The notes under the pieces were generated by a model. That model worked only from the letters and a program-made list of their open reading frames with translations. It made no database searches and was not told the origin of the DNA. Made by a program: the position numbers and the translations under genes. A stretch of 64,000 nt of DNA, from positions 5,024,001 through 5,088,000 of the forward strand of contig NC_079885.1 in assembly GCF_029227915.1 (NCBI RefSeq), given 5' to 3'. Source of the DNA: Hydractinia symbiolongicarpus (taxonomy: Eukaryota > Cnidaria > Hydrozoa > Anthoathecata > Hydractiniidae). How positions within the stretch are numbered: the stretch's first letter is position 1; every line of letters begins with the position of its first letter. Of the stretch, positions 50,105 to 63,500 are shown piece after piece.

Positions 50105-53088
50105 GATTGGTCCCACAGTAAAAAATGACTTATTTATCTTAATTTTTAAATAAAGCGCTACCACAGCGCCCAGTGTAAAAGCCTAGTTCCAGCAATCATG
50201 TCAAATTAAGAAGAATGTTATTTCTTGTAGTCAAACTAGCTCATTTATCACATTTATAAGGTCAAAGTCCAAAATCAGTTCAATTAAGTCCCACAGTCAA
50301 TCGTTTCACTGTTAAAAGCGATGCAACCTAGTAATATCCAAAAAAAAAGGCTAAATACATGTTCGTACGAATATGCGACGCAACCGTTGCAACTCAAACG
50401 GTTTGACACCGTCAGAAAGTCAATGAAATGTAGTTTTTGAAACTGTTTCTATTTCTTTAGCGCAAACTAACAGCTAGGATTGGTCCCACAGTAAAAAATG
50501 ACTTATTTATCTTAATTTTTAAATAAAGCGCTACCACAGCGCCTAGTGTAATCGCTGAGTTCCAGCAATCATGTCAAATTTAGAAAAATGTTATTCCTTG
50601 GAGTCCGGTTGGCTCATTTATCACATCTTTAAGGTCACAGTTCAGAATCAGTTCAATTTAGTCCCACATTCAATCGTTTCACTGTTAAAAGCGATGCAAC
50701 CTAGTAATATCCGAAAAATGTCGCTAAATACATGTTGGTACGAATATGCGACGCAACCGTTGTAACTCAAACGGTTTGACACAGTCAGAAAGTCAATGAA
50801 ATGTAGTTTTTGAAACTGTTTCTATTTCTTCAGCGCAAACTAATGGCTAGGATTGGTCCAACAGTAAAAAATGACTTATTTATCTTAATTTTTAAATAAA
50901 GCGCTACCACAGCGCCAAGTGTAATCGCCTAGTTCCAGCAATCATGTCAAATTAAGAAGAATGTTATTTCTTGTAGTCAAACTAGCTCATTTATCACATT
51001 TATAAGGTCAAAGTCCAAAATCAGTACAATTAAGTCCCACAGTCACAAGTTTCACTGTTAAAAGCGATGCAACCAAGTAATATCCAAATAATATTGCTAT
51101 ATACATGTTGCTAGGAATATGTGACGCAACCGTTGTAACTCAAGCGGATTTATACTGCTAGAAAGTCAATAAAATGTAGTTTTTGAAACTGTTCCCATTT
51201 ATTCAGCGCGAACTAACGGCTAGGATTGGTCCCACAGTAAAAAAAGACTTATTTATCTAAATTATTAAATAAAGTGCTACCACAGAGCCAAGTGTAAACG
51301 CTGAATTCCAGCAATCATGTCAAATTAAGAAGAATGTTATTCCTTGGATTCCGGTTGGCTAATTTATCACGTCTTTAAGGTCACAATTCAGAATCAGTTT
51401 AATTAAGTCCCACAGTCAATCGTTTCACTGTTAAAAGCGATACAACTTGGTAATATAGGAAAAAGGTCACTAAATACATATTGGTACGAATATGTTACGC
51501 AACCGTTGTAACTCAAACATTTTGACACCGTTAGAAAGTCAATGAAATGTAGTTTTTGAAACTGTCTCTATTTGTTCAGCACGAACTAACGGCTACGATT
51601 GGTCCCACAGTAAAGAAAGAATTATTTATCTAAATTATTAATTAAAGTGCTACCACAGAGCCTAGTGTAATCGCTGAATGACAGCAATCATGTCAAATTA
51701 AGTAGAATGTTGTTCCTTGGAGACCGGTTGCCTCATTCATCACATCTTTAAGGTCACAGTTCAGAATCAGTTCAATTAAGTCCCACAGTCTATCGTTTCA
51801 CTGTTAAAAGCGATACAACTTAGTAATATCGGAAAAAGGTCACTAAATATATGTTGGTACGAATATGCGACGCAACCGTTGTAACTCAAACGGTTTGACA
51901 CCGTCCGAAAGTCAATGAAATGTAGTTTTTGAAACTGTTTCTATTTCTTTAGCGCAAACTAACGGCTAGGATTGGTCCCACAGTAAAAAATGACTTATTT
52001 ATCTTAATTTTTAAATAAAGCGCTACCACAGCGCCTAGTGTAATCGCTGCATTCCAGCAATTAAGACAAATTAAAAAGAATGTTATTCCTTGGAGTCCAA
52101 TTGGCTCATTTATCACATTTAGAAGGTCACAGTCCAGAATCACTTCACTTAACTCCAACAGTCAATCGTTTCACTCATAAAAGCGATACAACTTAGTAAT
52201 ATCGGAAAAAAATCACTAAATACATGTTGGTACGAATATGTGACGCAACCGTTGTAACTCAAACGGATTGACACCGTTAGAAACTCATTGAAATGTAGTT
52301 TTTGAAACCGTTTCTATTTCTTCAGCGCAAACTAATGGCTAGGATTGGTGCCACAGTAAAAAATGACTTATTTATCTTAATTTTTAAATAAAGCGCTACC
52401 ACAGCGCCCAGTGTAAACGCCTAGTTCCAGCAATCATGTCAAATTAAGAAGAATGTTATTTCTTGTAGTCAAACTAGCTCATTTATCACATTTAAAAGGT
52501 CAAAGTCCAAAATCAGTTAAATTAAGTCCCACAGTCAATCGTTTCACTGTTAAAAGCGATGCAACCAAGTAATATCCAAAAAATATGGCTAAATACATGT
52601 TCGTACGAATATGCGACGCAACCGTTGCAACTCAAACGGTTTGACACCGTCAGAAAGTCAATGAAATGTAGTTTTTGAAACTGTTTCTATTTCTTTAGCG
52701 CAAACTAACGGCTAGGATTGGTCCCACAGTAAAAAATGACTTATTTATCTTAATTTTTAAATAAAGCGCTACCACAGCGCCTAGTGTAATCGCTGAATGA
52801 CAGCAATCATGTCAAATTAAGAAGAATGTTATTCCTTGGAGTCCGGTTGGCTCATTTATCACATCTTTAAGGTCACAGTTCAGAATCAGTTCAATTTAGT
52901 CCCACAGTCAATCGTTTCACTGTTAAAAGCGATGCAACCTAGTAATATCCGAAAAATATCGCTAAATACATGTTGGTACGAATATGCTATGCAACCGTTG
53001 TAACTCAAACGGTTTGACACAGTCAGAAAGTCAATGAAATGTAGTTTTTGAAACTGTTTCTATTTCTTCAGCGCAAACTAATGGCTAG
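50105..53088 (+). repeat. 8 satellite units resembling the 5-11 kb block
   Basis: Units start at 50105 (G), 50478 (hybrid), 50851 (A), 51224 (B), 51597 (C-like), 51970 (F), 52343 (G) and 52716 (C''-like, TGAATGACAGC with GGAGTCCGGTTGG). All are 373 bp. The B-C-F-G order matches 5224-6715 and 7834-9325. The unit at 50105 has CCAAAAAAAAGGC in place of CCAAAAAATATGGC. The unit at 50478 has CAAATTTAGAAAAATG, which opens a spurious + strand reading frame. Confidence 0.82.
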
Positions 53089-56000
53089 GATTGGTCCCAC
53101 AGTAAAAAATGACTTATTTATCTTAATTTTTAAATAAAGCGCTACCACAGCGCCAAGTGTAATCGCCTAGTTCCAGCAATCATGTCAAATTAAGAAGAAT
53201 GTTATTTCTTGTAGTCAAACTAGCTCATTTATCACATTTATAAGGTCAAAGTCCAAAATCAGCACAATTAAGTCCCACAGTCACACGTTTCACTGTAAAA
53301 AGCGATGCAACCAAGTAATATCCGAATATTATCGCTAAATACATGTTGGTAGGAATATGTGACGCAACCGTTGTAACTCAAGCGGATTTATACTGCTAGA
53401 AAGTCAATAAAATGTAGTTTTTGAAACTGTTCCCATTTATTCAGCGCGAACTAACGGCTAGGATTGGTCCCACAGTAAAAAAAGACTTATTTATCTAAAT
53501 TATTAAATAAAGTGCTACCACAGAGCCAAGTGTAAACGCTGAATCCCAGCAATCATGTCAAATTAAGAAGAATGTTATTCCTTGGATTCCGGTTGGCTAA
53601 TTTATCACGTCTTTAAGGTCACAATTCAGAATCAGTTTAATTAAGTCCCACAGTCAATCGTTTCACTGTTAAAAGCGATACAACTTGGTAATATAGGAAA
53701 AAGGTCACTAAATACATTTTGGTACGAATATGTGACGCAACCGTTGTAACTCAAACATTTTGACACCGTTAGAAAGTCAATGAAATGTAGTTTTTGAAAC
53801 TGTCTCTATTTGTTCAGCACGAACTAACGGCTACGATTGGTCCCACATTAAAAAAAGAATTATTTATCTAAATTATTAATTAAAGTGCTACCACAGAGCC
53901 TAGTGTAATCGCTGAATGACAGCAATCATGTCAAATTAAGTAGAATGTTGTTCCTTGGAGACCGGTTGCCTCATTTATCACATCTTTAAGGTCACAGTTC
54001 AGAATCAGTTCAATTAAGTCCCACAGTCAATCGTTTCACTGTTAAAAGCGATGCAACCTAGTAATATCCAAAAAATATCGCTAAATACATGTTGGTACAA
54101 ATATGCGATGCAACCGTTGTAACTCAAATGGATTTATATCACTAGAAAGTCAATTTAATGTAGTTTTTGAAACTGTTCTTATTTATTGAGCGCGTGCTAA
54201 CGGCCAGGATTGATCCCACATTAAAGAAAGACTTATTTATCTAAATTTGTAATAAAAGCGCTACCACAGAACCTAGTGTAATCGCTGAATTCCAGCAATC
54301 ATGTCAAATTAAAAAGAATGTTATTCCTCGGAGTCCAATTGGCTCATTTATCACATTTATAAGGTCACAGTCCAGAATCAGTTCAATTAAGTCCCACAGT
54401 CTATCGTTTCACTGTTAAAAGCGATACATCTTAGTAATATCGGAAAAAGGTCACTAAATACATGTTGGTACGAATATGCGACGCAACCGTTGTAACTCAA
54501 ACGGTTTGAACCCGTCCGAAAGTCAATGAAATGTAGTTTTTGAAACTGTTTCTATTTCTTTAGCGCAAACTAACGGCTAGGATTGGTCCCACAGTAAAAA
54601 ATGACATATTTATCTTAATTTTTAAATAAAGCGCTACCACAGCGCCTAGTGTAATCGCTGAGTTCCAGCAATCATGTCAAATTAAGAAAAATGTTATTCC
54701 TTCGAGTCCAATTGGCTCATTTATCACACTTACAAGGTCACAGTCCAGAATCAGTTTAATTAAGTCCCACAGTCAATCGTTTCACTGTTAAAAGCGATAC
54801 AACTTGGTAATATAGGAAAAAGGTCACTAAATACATGTTGGTACGAATATGTGACGCAACCGTTGTAACTCAAACGGTTTGACACCGTTGGAAGGTCCAT
54901 GAAATGTAGTTTTCGAAACTGTCTCTATTTGTTTAGCGCGAACTAACGGCTACGATTGGTCCCACAGTAAAAAATGATTTATTTATCTTAATTTTTAAAT
55001 AAAGCGCTACCACAGCGCCCAGTGTAATCGCCTAGTTCCAGCAATCATGTCAAATTAAGAAGAATGTTATTTCTTGTAGTCAAACTAGCTTATTTATCAC
55101 ATTTATAAGGTCAAAGTCCAAAATCAGTTCAATTAAGTCCCACAGTCAATCGTTTCACTGTTAAAAGCGATGCAACCAAGTAATATTTAAAAAATATGGC
55201 TAAATACATGTTGGTACGAATATGCGACGCAACCGTTGCAACTCAAACGGTTTGACACCGTCAGAAAGTCAATGAAATGTAGTTTTTGAAACTGTTTCTA
55301 TTTGTTTAGCGCAAACTAACGGCTAGGATTGGTCCCACAGTAAAAAAAGACTTATTTATCTAAATTATTAATTAAAGTGCTACCACAGAGCCTAGTGTAA
55401 TCGCTGAATGACAGCAATCAGGTCAAATTAAGTAGAATGTTATTCCTTGGAGACCGGTTGCCTCATTTATCACATCTCTAAGGTCACAGTTCAGAATCAG
55501 TTCAATTAAGTCCCACAGTCAATCGTTTCACTGTTAAAAGCGATGCAACCTAGTAATATCCGAAAAATATCGCTAAATACATGTTGGTACAAATATGCGA
55601 TGCAACCGTTGTAGCGCAAACGGATTTATATCACTAGAAAGTCAATTTAATGTAGTTTTTGAAACTGTTCCTATTTATTGAGCGCGTGCTAACAGCCAGG
55701 ATTGATCCCACATTAAAGAAAGACTTATTTATCTAAATTTGTAATAAAAGCGCTACAACAGAATCTAGTGTAATCGCTGAATTCCAGCAATCATGTCAAA
55801 TTAAAAAGGATGTTATTCCTCGGAGTCCAATTGGCTCATTTATCACATTTATAAGGTCACAGTCCAGAATCAGTTCAATTAAGTCCCACAGTCTATCGTT
55901 TTACTGTTAAAAGCGATACCACTTAGTAATATCGGAAAAAGGTCACTAAATACATGTTGGTACGAATATGCGACGCAACCGTTGTAACTCAAACTGTTTG

Positions 56001-56444
56001 ACACCGTCCGAAAGTCAATGAAGTGTATTTTTGAAACTGTTTCTATTTCTTTAGCGCAAACTAACGGCTAGGATTGGTCCCACAGTAAAAAATGACTTAT
56101 TTATCTTAATTTTTAAATAAAGCGCTACCACAGCGCCTAGTGTAATCGCTGCATTCCAGCAATGAAGACAAATTAAAAAGAATGTTATTCCTTGGAGTCC
56201 AATTGGCTCATTTATCACATTTAGAAGGTCACAGTCCAGAATCAGTTCACTTAACTCCAACAGTCAATCGTTTCACTCATAAAAGCGATACAACTTAGTA
56301 ATATCGGAAAAAAATCACTAAATACATGTTGGTACGAATATGTGACGCAAGCGTTGTAACTCAAACGGATTGACACCATTAGAAAGTCAATGAAATGTAG
56401 TTTTTGAAACTGTTCCTATTTTTTGAGCGCGTGCTAACAGCCAG
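53089..56444 (+). repeat. 8-unit higher-order repeat, copy 3 with an extra G unit
   Basis: Units start at 53089 (A), 53462 (B), 53835 (C), 54208 (D), 54581 (E), 54954 (G, extra), 55327 (C'), 55700 (D, 372 bp) and 56072 (F). The marks GTAGTTTTCGAAACTG (E, near 54906) and GAAGTGTATTTTTG (second D, near 56021) are the same as in copies 1 and 2. The G unit between E and C' is absent from the other two copies. Private changes include CCTTCGAGTCC, GTTGGAAGGTCCATG and TAATATTTAAAAAATATGG. Confidence 0.85.
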
Positions 56445-57187
56445 GATTGATCCCACATTAAAGAAAGACTTATTTATCTAAATTTGTAATAAAAGCGCTA
56501 CAACAGAATCTAGTGTAATCGCTGAATTCCAGCAATCATGTCAAGTTAAAAAGGATGTTATTCCTCGGAGTCCAATTGGCTCATTTATCACATTTATAAG
56601 GTCACAGTCCAGAATCAGTTCAATTAAGTCCCACAGTCTATCGTTTTACTGTTAAAAGCGATACAACTTAGTAATATCGGAAAAAGGTCACTAAATACAT
56701 GTTGGTACGAATATGCGACGCAACCGTTGTAACTCAAACGGTTTGACACCGTCCGAAAGTCAATGAAGTGTATTTTTGAAACTGTTTCTATTTCTTTAGC
56801 GCAAACTAACGGCTAGGATTGGTCCCACAGTAAATAATGACTTATTTATCTTAATTTTTAAATAAAGCGCTACCACAGCGCCTAGTGTAATCGCTGCATT
56901 CCAGCAATGAAGACAAATTAAAAAGAATGTTATTCCTTGGAGTCCAATTGGCTCATTTATCACATTTAGAAAGTCACAGTCCGAATCCGTTCACTTAACT
57001 CCAACAGTCAATCGTTTCTCTCATAAAAGCGATACAACTTAGTAATATCGGAAAAAAATCACTAAATACATATTGGTACGAATATGTGACGCAAGCGTTG
57101 TAACTCAAACGGATTGACACATTAGAAAGTCAATGAAATGTAGTTTTTGAAACTGTTCCTATTGATTGAGCGCGTGCTAACGGCCAG
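56445..57187 (+). repeat. Extra D-F pair after the third 8-unit repeat
   Basis: Units at 56445 (D, 372 bp) and 56817 (F, 371 bp) repeat the D-F pair at 55700-56444 at a 745-bp spacing. GAAGTGTATTTTTG appears again (near 56766), and the private AACAGCCAGG and AAAAAGGATG marks are shared, so this is a recent dimer duplication. The F unit has two one-base losses (GTCCGAATCCG, GACACATTAG). Confidence 0.82.
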
Positions 57188-57508
57188 GATTGGTCCCACA
57201 TTAAAGAAGGACTTATTTATCTAAATTTGTAATAAAAGCGCTACCACAGAATCTAGTGTAATCGCTGAATTCCAGCAATCATGTCAAATTAAAAAGAATG
57301 TTATTCCTCGGAGTCCAATTTGCTCATTTATCACATTTATAAGGTCACAGTGCAGAATCAGTTCAATTAAGTCCCACAGTCTATCGTTTCACTGTTAAAA
57401 GCCATGCAACTTGGTAATATAGGAAAAAGGTCACTAAATACATGTTGGTACGAATATGTGACGCAACTTGAAACTGTCTCTATTTGTTCAGCGCGAACTA
57501 ACGGCTAC
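57188..57508 (+). repeat. Truncated satellite unit, 321 bp (52-bp deletion)
   Basis: The distance to the next unit start is 321 bp. A D-like unit reads normally to ATATGTGACGCAAC (ending near 57467), then continues directly with TTGAAACTGTCTC. The 52 missing bases run from CGTTGTAACTC to TGTAGTTT, which removes one arm of the AACCGTT/AACGGTT dyad, all of the AACGGT/ACCGTT dyad and most of the left arm of the AGTTT/AAACT dyad. Confidence 0.88.
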
Positions 57509-60500
57509 GATTGGTCCCACAGTAAAAAAAGAATTATTTATCTAAATTATTAATTAAAGTGCTACCACAGAGCCTAGTGTAATCGCTGAATGACAGCAAT
57601 CATGTCAAATTAAGAAGAATGTTATTCCTTGGAGTTCGGTTAGCTCATTTATCACATCTTTAAGGTCACAGTTCAGAATCAGTTCAATTTAGTCCCACAG
57701 TCAATCGTTTCACTGTTAAAAGCGATGCAACCTAGTAATATCCGAAAAATATCGCTAAATACATGTTGGTACGAATATGCGACGCAACCGTTGTAACTCA
57801 AACGGTTTGACACAGTCAGAAAGTCAATGAAATGTAGTTTTTGAAACTGTTTCTATTTCTTCAGCGCAAACTAATGGCTAGGATTGGTCCCACAGTAAAA
57901 AATGACTTATTTATCTTAATTTTTAAATAAAGCGCTACCACAGCGCCAAGTGTAATCGCCTAGTTCCAGCAATCATGTCAAATTAAGAAGAATGTTATTT
58001 CTTGTAGTCAAACTAGCTCATTTATCACATTTATAAGGTCAAAGTCCAAAATCAGTTCAATTAAGTCCCACAGTCAATCGTTTCACTGTTAAAAGCGATG
58101 CAACCAAGTAATATCCAAAAAATATGGCTAAATACATGTTGGTACGAATATGCGACGCAACCGTTGCAACTCAAACGGTTTGATACCGTCAGAAAGTCAA
58201 TGAAAGGTAGTTTTTGAAACTGTCTCTATTTCTTCAGCGCGACCTAACGCCTAGGTTTGGTCCCACAGTAAAAAATGACTTATTTATCTTAATTTTTAAA
58301 TAAAGCGCTACCACAGCTCCCAGTGGAATCGCTGAGTTCCAGCAATCATGTCAAATTAAGAAGAATATTATTTCTTGTAGTCAAACTGGCTCATTTATCA
58401 CATTTATAAGGTCAAAGTCCAAAATCAGTACAATTAAGTCCCACAGTCACACGTTTCACTGTTAAAAGCGATGCAACCAAGTAATATCCGAATAATATCG
58501 CTAAATACATGTTGGTAGGAATATGTGACGCAACCGTTGTAACTCAAGCGGATTTATACTGCTAGAAAGTCAATAAAATGTAGTTTTTGGAACTGTTCCC
58601 ATTTATTCAGCGCGAACTAACGGCTAGGATTGGTCCCACAGTAAAAGAAGACTTATTTATCTAAATTATTAAATAAAGTGCTACCACAGAGCCAAGTGTA
58701 AACGCTGAATTCCAGCAATCATGACAAATTAAAAAGAATGTTATTCCTCGGAGGCCAATTGGCTAATTTATCACATTTATAAGGTCACAGTCCAGAATCA
58801 GTTCAATTAAGTCCCACAGTCTATCGTTTCACTGTTAAAAACGATACAACTTAGTAATATCGGAAAAAGGTCACTAAGTACATGTTGGTACGAATATGCA
58901 ACGCAACCGTTGTAACTCAAACGGTTTGACACCGTCCGAAAGTCAATGAAATGTAGTTTTTGAAACAGTTTCTATTTCTTTAGCGCAAACTAACGGCTAG
59001 GATTGGTCCCACAGTAAAAAATGACTTATTTATCTTAATTTTTAAATAAAGCGCTTCCACAGCGCCTAGTGTAATCGCTGAGTTCCAGAAATCATGTCAA
59101 ATTAAGAAAAATGTTATTCCTTGGAGTCCAGTTGGCTCATTTATCACATTTACAAGGTCACAGTCCAGAATCAGTTCAATTAAGTCCCACAGTCAATCGT
59201 TTCACTGATAAAAGCGATACAACTTGGTAATATAGGAAAAACGTCACTAAATACATGTTGGTACGAATATGTGAGCAACCGTTGTAACTCAAACGGTTTG
59301 ACACCGTTAGAAGGTCAATGAAATGTAGTTTTTGAAACTGTCTCTATTTGTTTAGCGCGAACTAACGGCTACGATTGGTCCCACAGTAAAAAAAGACTTA
59401 TTTATCTAAATTATTAATTAAAGTGCTACCACAGAGCCTAGTGTAATCGCTGAATGACAGCAATCAGGTCAAATTAAGTAAAATGTTATTCTTTGGAGTT
59501 CGGTTGGCTAATTTATCACGTCTTTAAGGTCACAATTCAGAATCAGTTTAATTAAGTCCCACAGTCAATCGTTTCACTGTTAAAAGCGATACAACTTGGT
59601 AATATAGGAAAAAGGTCACTAAATACATGTTGGTACGAATATGTGACGCAACCGTTGTAACTCAAACATTTTGACACCGTTAGAAAGTCAATGAAATGTA
59701 GTTTTTGAAACTGTCTCTATTTGTTCAGCACGAACTAACGGCTACGATTGGTCCCACAGTAAAAAAAGAATTATTTATCTAAATTATTAATTAAAGTGCT
59801 ACCACAGAGCCTAGTGTAATCGCTGAATGACAGCAATCATGTCAAATTAAGTAGAATGTTGTTCCTTGGAGACCGGTTGCCTCATTTATCACATCTTTAA
59901 GGTCACAGTTCAGAATCAGTTCAATTAAGTCACCCAGTCAATCGTTTCACTGTTAAAAGCGATGCAACCTAGTAATATCCAAAAAATATCGCTAAATACA
60001 TGTTGGTACGAATATGCGACGCAACCGTTGTAACTCAAACGGTTTGACACAGTCAGAAAGTCAATGAAATGTAGTTTTTGAAACTGTTTCTATTTCTTCA
60101 GCGCAAACTAATGGCTGGGATTGGTCCCACAGTAAAAAATGACTTATTTATCATAATTTTCAAATAAAGCGCTACCACAGCGCCAAGTGTAATCGCCTAG
60201 TTCCAGCAATCATGTCAAATTAAGAAGAATGTTATTTCTAGTAGTCAAACTAGCTCATTTATCACATTTATAAGGTCAATGTCCAAAATCAGTTCAATTA
60301 AGTCCCACAGTCAATCGTTTCACTGTTAAAAGCGATGCAACCTAGTAATATCCGAAAAATATCGCTAAATACATGTTGGTACAAATATGCGATGCAAGCG
60401 TTGTAACTCAAACGGAGTGACACCGTTAGAAAGTCAATGAAATGTAGTTTTTGAAATTGTCTCTATTTCTTCAGGGCGAACTAACGGCTAGGATTGGGGC

Positions 60501-63500
60501 CACAGTAAAAAATGACTTATTCATCTTAATTTTTAAATAAAGCGCTTCCACAGCGCCCAGTGTAATCGCTGAATTCCAGCAATCATGTCAAATTAAAAAG
60601 AATGTTATTCCTCGGAGTCCAATTGGCTCATTTATCACATTTATAAGGTCACAGTCCAGAATCAGTTCAATTAAGTCCCACAGTCTATCGTTTTACTGTT
60701 AAAAGCGATACAACTTAGTAATATCGGAAAAAGGTCACTAAATACATGTTGGTACGAATATTCGACGCAACCGTTGTAACTCAAACGGTTTGACACCGTC
60801 ATAAAGTCAATGAAATGTAGTTTTTGAAACTGTCTCTATTTCTTCAGCGCAAACTACTAGGATTGGTGCCACAGTAAAAAATGACTTATTTATCTTAATT
60901 TTTAAATAAAGCGCTACCACAGCGCCCAGTGTAATCGCTGAGTTCCAGCAATCATGTCAAATTAAGAAGAATATTATTTCTTGTAGTCAAACTGGCTCAT
61001 TTATCACATTTATAAGGTGAAAGTCCAAAATCAGTTCAATTAAGTCCCACAGTCAAACGTTTCACTGTTAAAAGCGATGCAACCAAGTAATATCCAGTAA
61101 TATCGCTAAATACATGTTGGTAGGAATATGTGACGCAACCGTTGTAACTCAAGCGGATTTATACTGCTAGAAAGTCAATGAAATGTAGTTTTTGAAACCG
61201 TCTCTATTTGTTTAGCGCGAACTAACGGCTACGATTGGTCCCAAAGTAAAGAAAGACTTACTTATCTAAATTATTAATTAAAGTGCTACCACAGAGCCTA
61301 GTGTAATCGCTGAATGACAGTAATCATGTTAAATTAAGAAGAATGTTATTCCTTGGAGTCCGGTTGGCTCATTTATCACATCTTTAAGGTCACAGTTCAG
61401 AATCAGTTCAATTTAGTCCCACAGTCTATCGTTTCCTGTTAAAAGCGATACAACTTAGTAATATCGGAAAAAGGTCACTAAATACATGTTGGTACGAATA
61501 TGCGACGCAACCGTTGTAACTCAAACGGTTTGACACCGTCAGAAAGTCAATGAAATGTAGTTTTTGAAACTGTTTCTATTTCTTCAGCGCAAACTAATGG
61601 CTAGGATTCGTCCCACAGTAAAAAATGACTTATTTATCTTAATTTTTAAATAAAGCGCTACCACAGCGCCCAGTGTAATCGCTGAGTTCCAGCAATCATG
61701 TCAAATTAAGAAGAATGTTATTTCTTGTAGTCAAACTAGCTCATTTATCACATTTATAAGGTCAAAGTCCAAAATCAGTTCAATTAAGTCCCACAGTCAA
61801 ACGTTTCACTGTTAAAAGCGATGAAACCAAGTAATATCCGAATAATATCGCTAAATACATGTTGGTACGAATATGTGACGCAACCGTTGTAACTCAAGCG
61901 GATTTATACTGCTAGAAAGTCAATTAAATGTAGTACTTGAAACTTTTCCTATTTATTCAGCTTGTGCTAACGGCCAGGATTGGTCCCACAGTAGAAAAAG
62001 AGTTATTTATCTAAATATTTAATTGAAGCGCTACCACAGAGCCTAGTGTAATCTCTGAATTCCAGCAATGAAGACAAATTAAAAAGAATGTTATTCCTTG
62101 GAGTCCAATTGGTTCATTTATCACATTTACGAGGTCACAGTCCAGAATCAGTTCAATTAACTCCCACAGTCAATCGTTTCACTGTTAAAAGCGATACAAC
62201 TTGGTAATATAGGAAAAAGGTCACTAAATACATGTTGGTACGAATATGTGACGCAACCGTTGTAACTCAAACGGTTTGACACCGTTAGAAGGTCAATGAA
62301 ATGTAGTTTTTGAAACTGTTTCTATTTGTTTAGCGCGAACTAACGGCTACGATTGGTCCCACAGTAAAAAAAGACTTATTTATCTAAATTATTAATTAAA
62401 GTGCTACCACAGAGCCTAGTGTAATCGCTGAATGACAGCAATCATGTCAAATTAAGTAGAATGTTATTCCTTGGAGACCGGTTGCCTCATTTATCACATC
62501 TTTAAGGTCACAGTTCAGAATCAGTTCAATTAAGTCCCACAGTCTATCGTTTCACTGTTAAAAGCGATACAACTTGTAATATCGGAAAAAGGTTACTAAA
62601 CACATGTTGGTACGAATATGCGACGCAACCGTTGCAACTCAAACGGTTTGACACCGTCCGAATGTCAATGAAATATAGTTTTTGAAACTGTTTCTATTTC
62701 TTTAGCGCAAACTAACGGCTAGGATTGGTCCCACAGTAAAAATTGACTTATTTATCTTATTTTTTAAATAAAGCGCTACCACAGAGCCAAGTGTAAACGC
62801 TGAATTCCAGCAATCATGTCAAATTAAGAAGAATGTTATTCCTTGGAGTCCGGTTGGTTAATTTATCACATCTTTAAGGTCACAATTCAGAATCAGTTTA
62901 ATTAAGTCCCACAGTCAATCGTTTCACTGTTAAAAGCGATACAACTTGGTAATATAGGAAAAAGGTCACTAAATACATGTTGGTATGAATATGTGACGCA
63001 ACCGTTGTAACTCAAACGGTTTGACACCGTTAGAAAGTCAATGAAATGTAGTTTTTGAAACTGTCTCTATTTGTTCAGCACGAACTAACGGCTACGATTG
63101 GTCCCAAAGTAAAAAAAGAATTATTTATCTCAATTATTAATTAAAGTGCTACCACAGAGCCTAGTGTAATCGCTGAATTACAGCAATCATGTCAAATTAA
63201 GAAGAATGTTATTCCTTGGAGTCCGGTTGGCTCTTTTATCACATCTTTAAGGTCACAGTTCAGAATCAGTTCCATTTAGTCCCACAGTCAATCGTTTCAC
63301 TGTTAAAAGCGATGCAACCTAGTAATATCCGAAAAATATCGCTAAATACATGTTGGTACAAATATGCGTTGCAAGCGTTGTAACTCAAACGGAGTGACAC
63401 CGTTAGAAAGTCAATGAAATGTAGTTTTCGAAATTGTGTCTATTTCTTGAGGGCGAACTAACGGCTAGGATTGGGGCCACAGTAAAAAATGACTTATTCA

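Noticed and set aside
50571-50765. Plus-strand 64-codon frame
   Set aside because: It is opened by the local CAAATTTAGAAAAATG change in one unit. It has no counterpart elsewhere and no gene signals.
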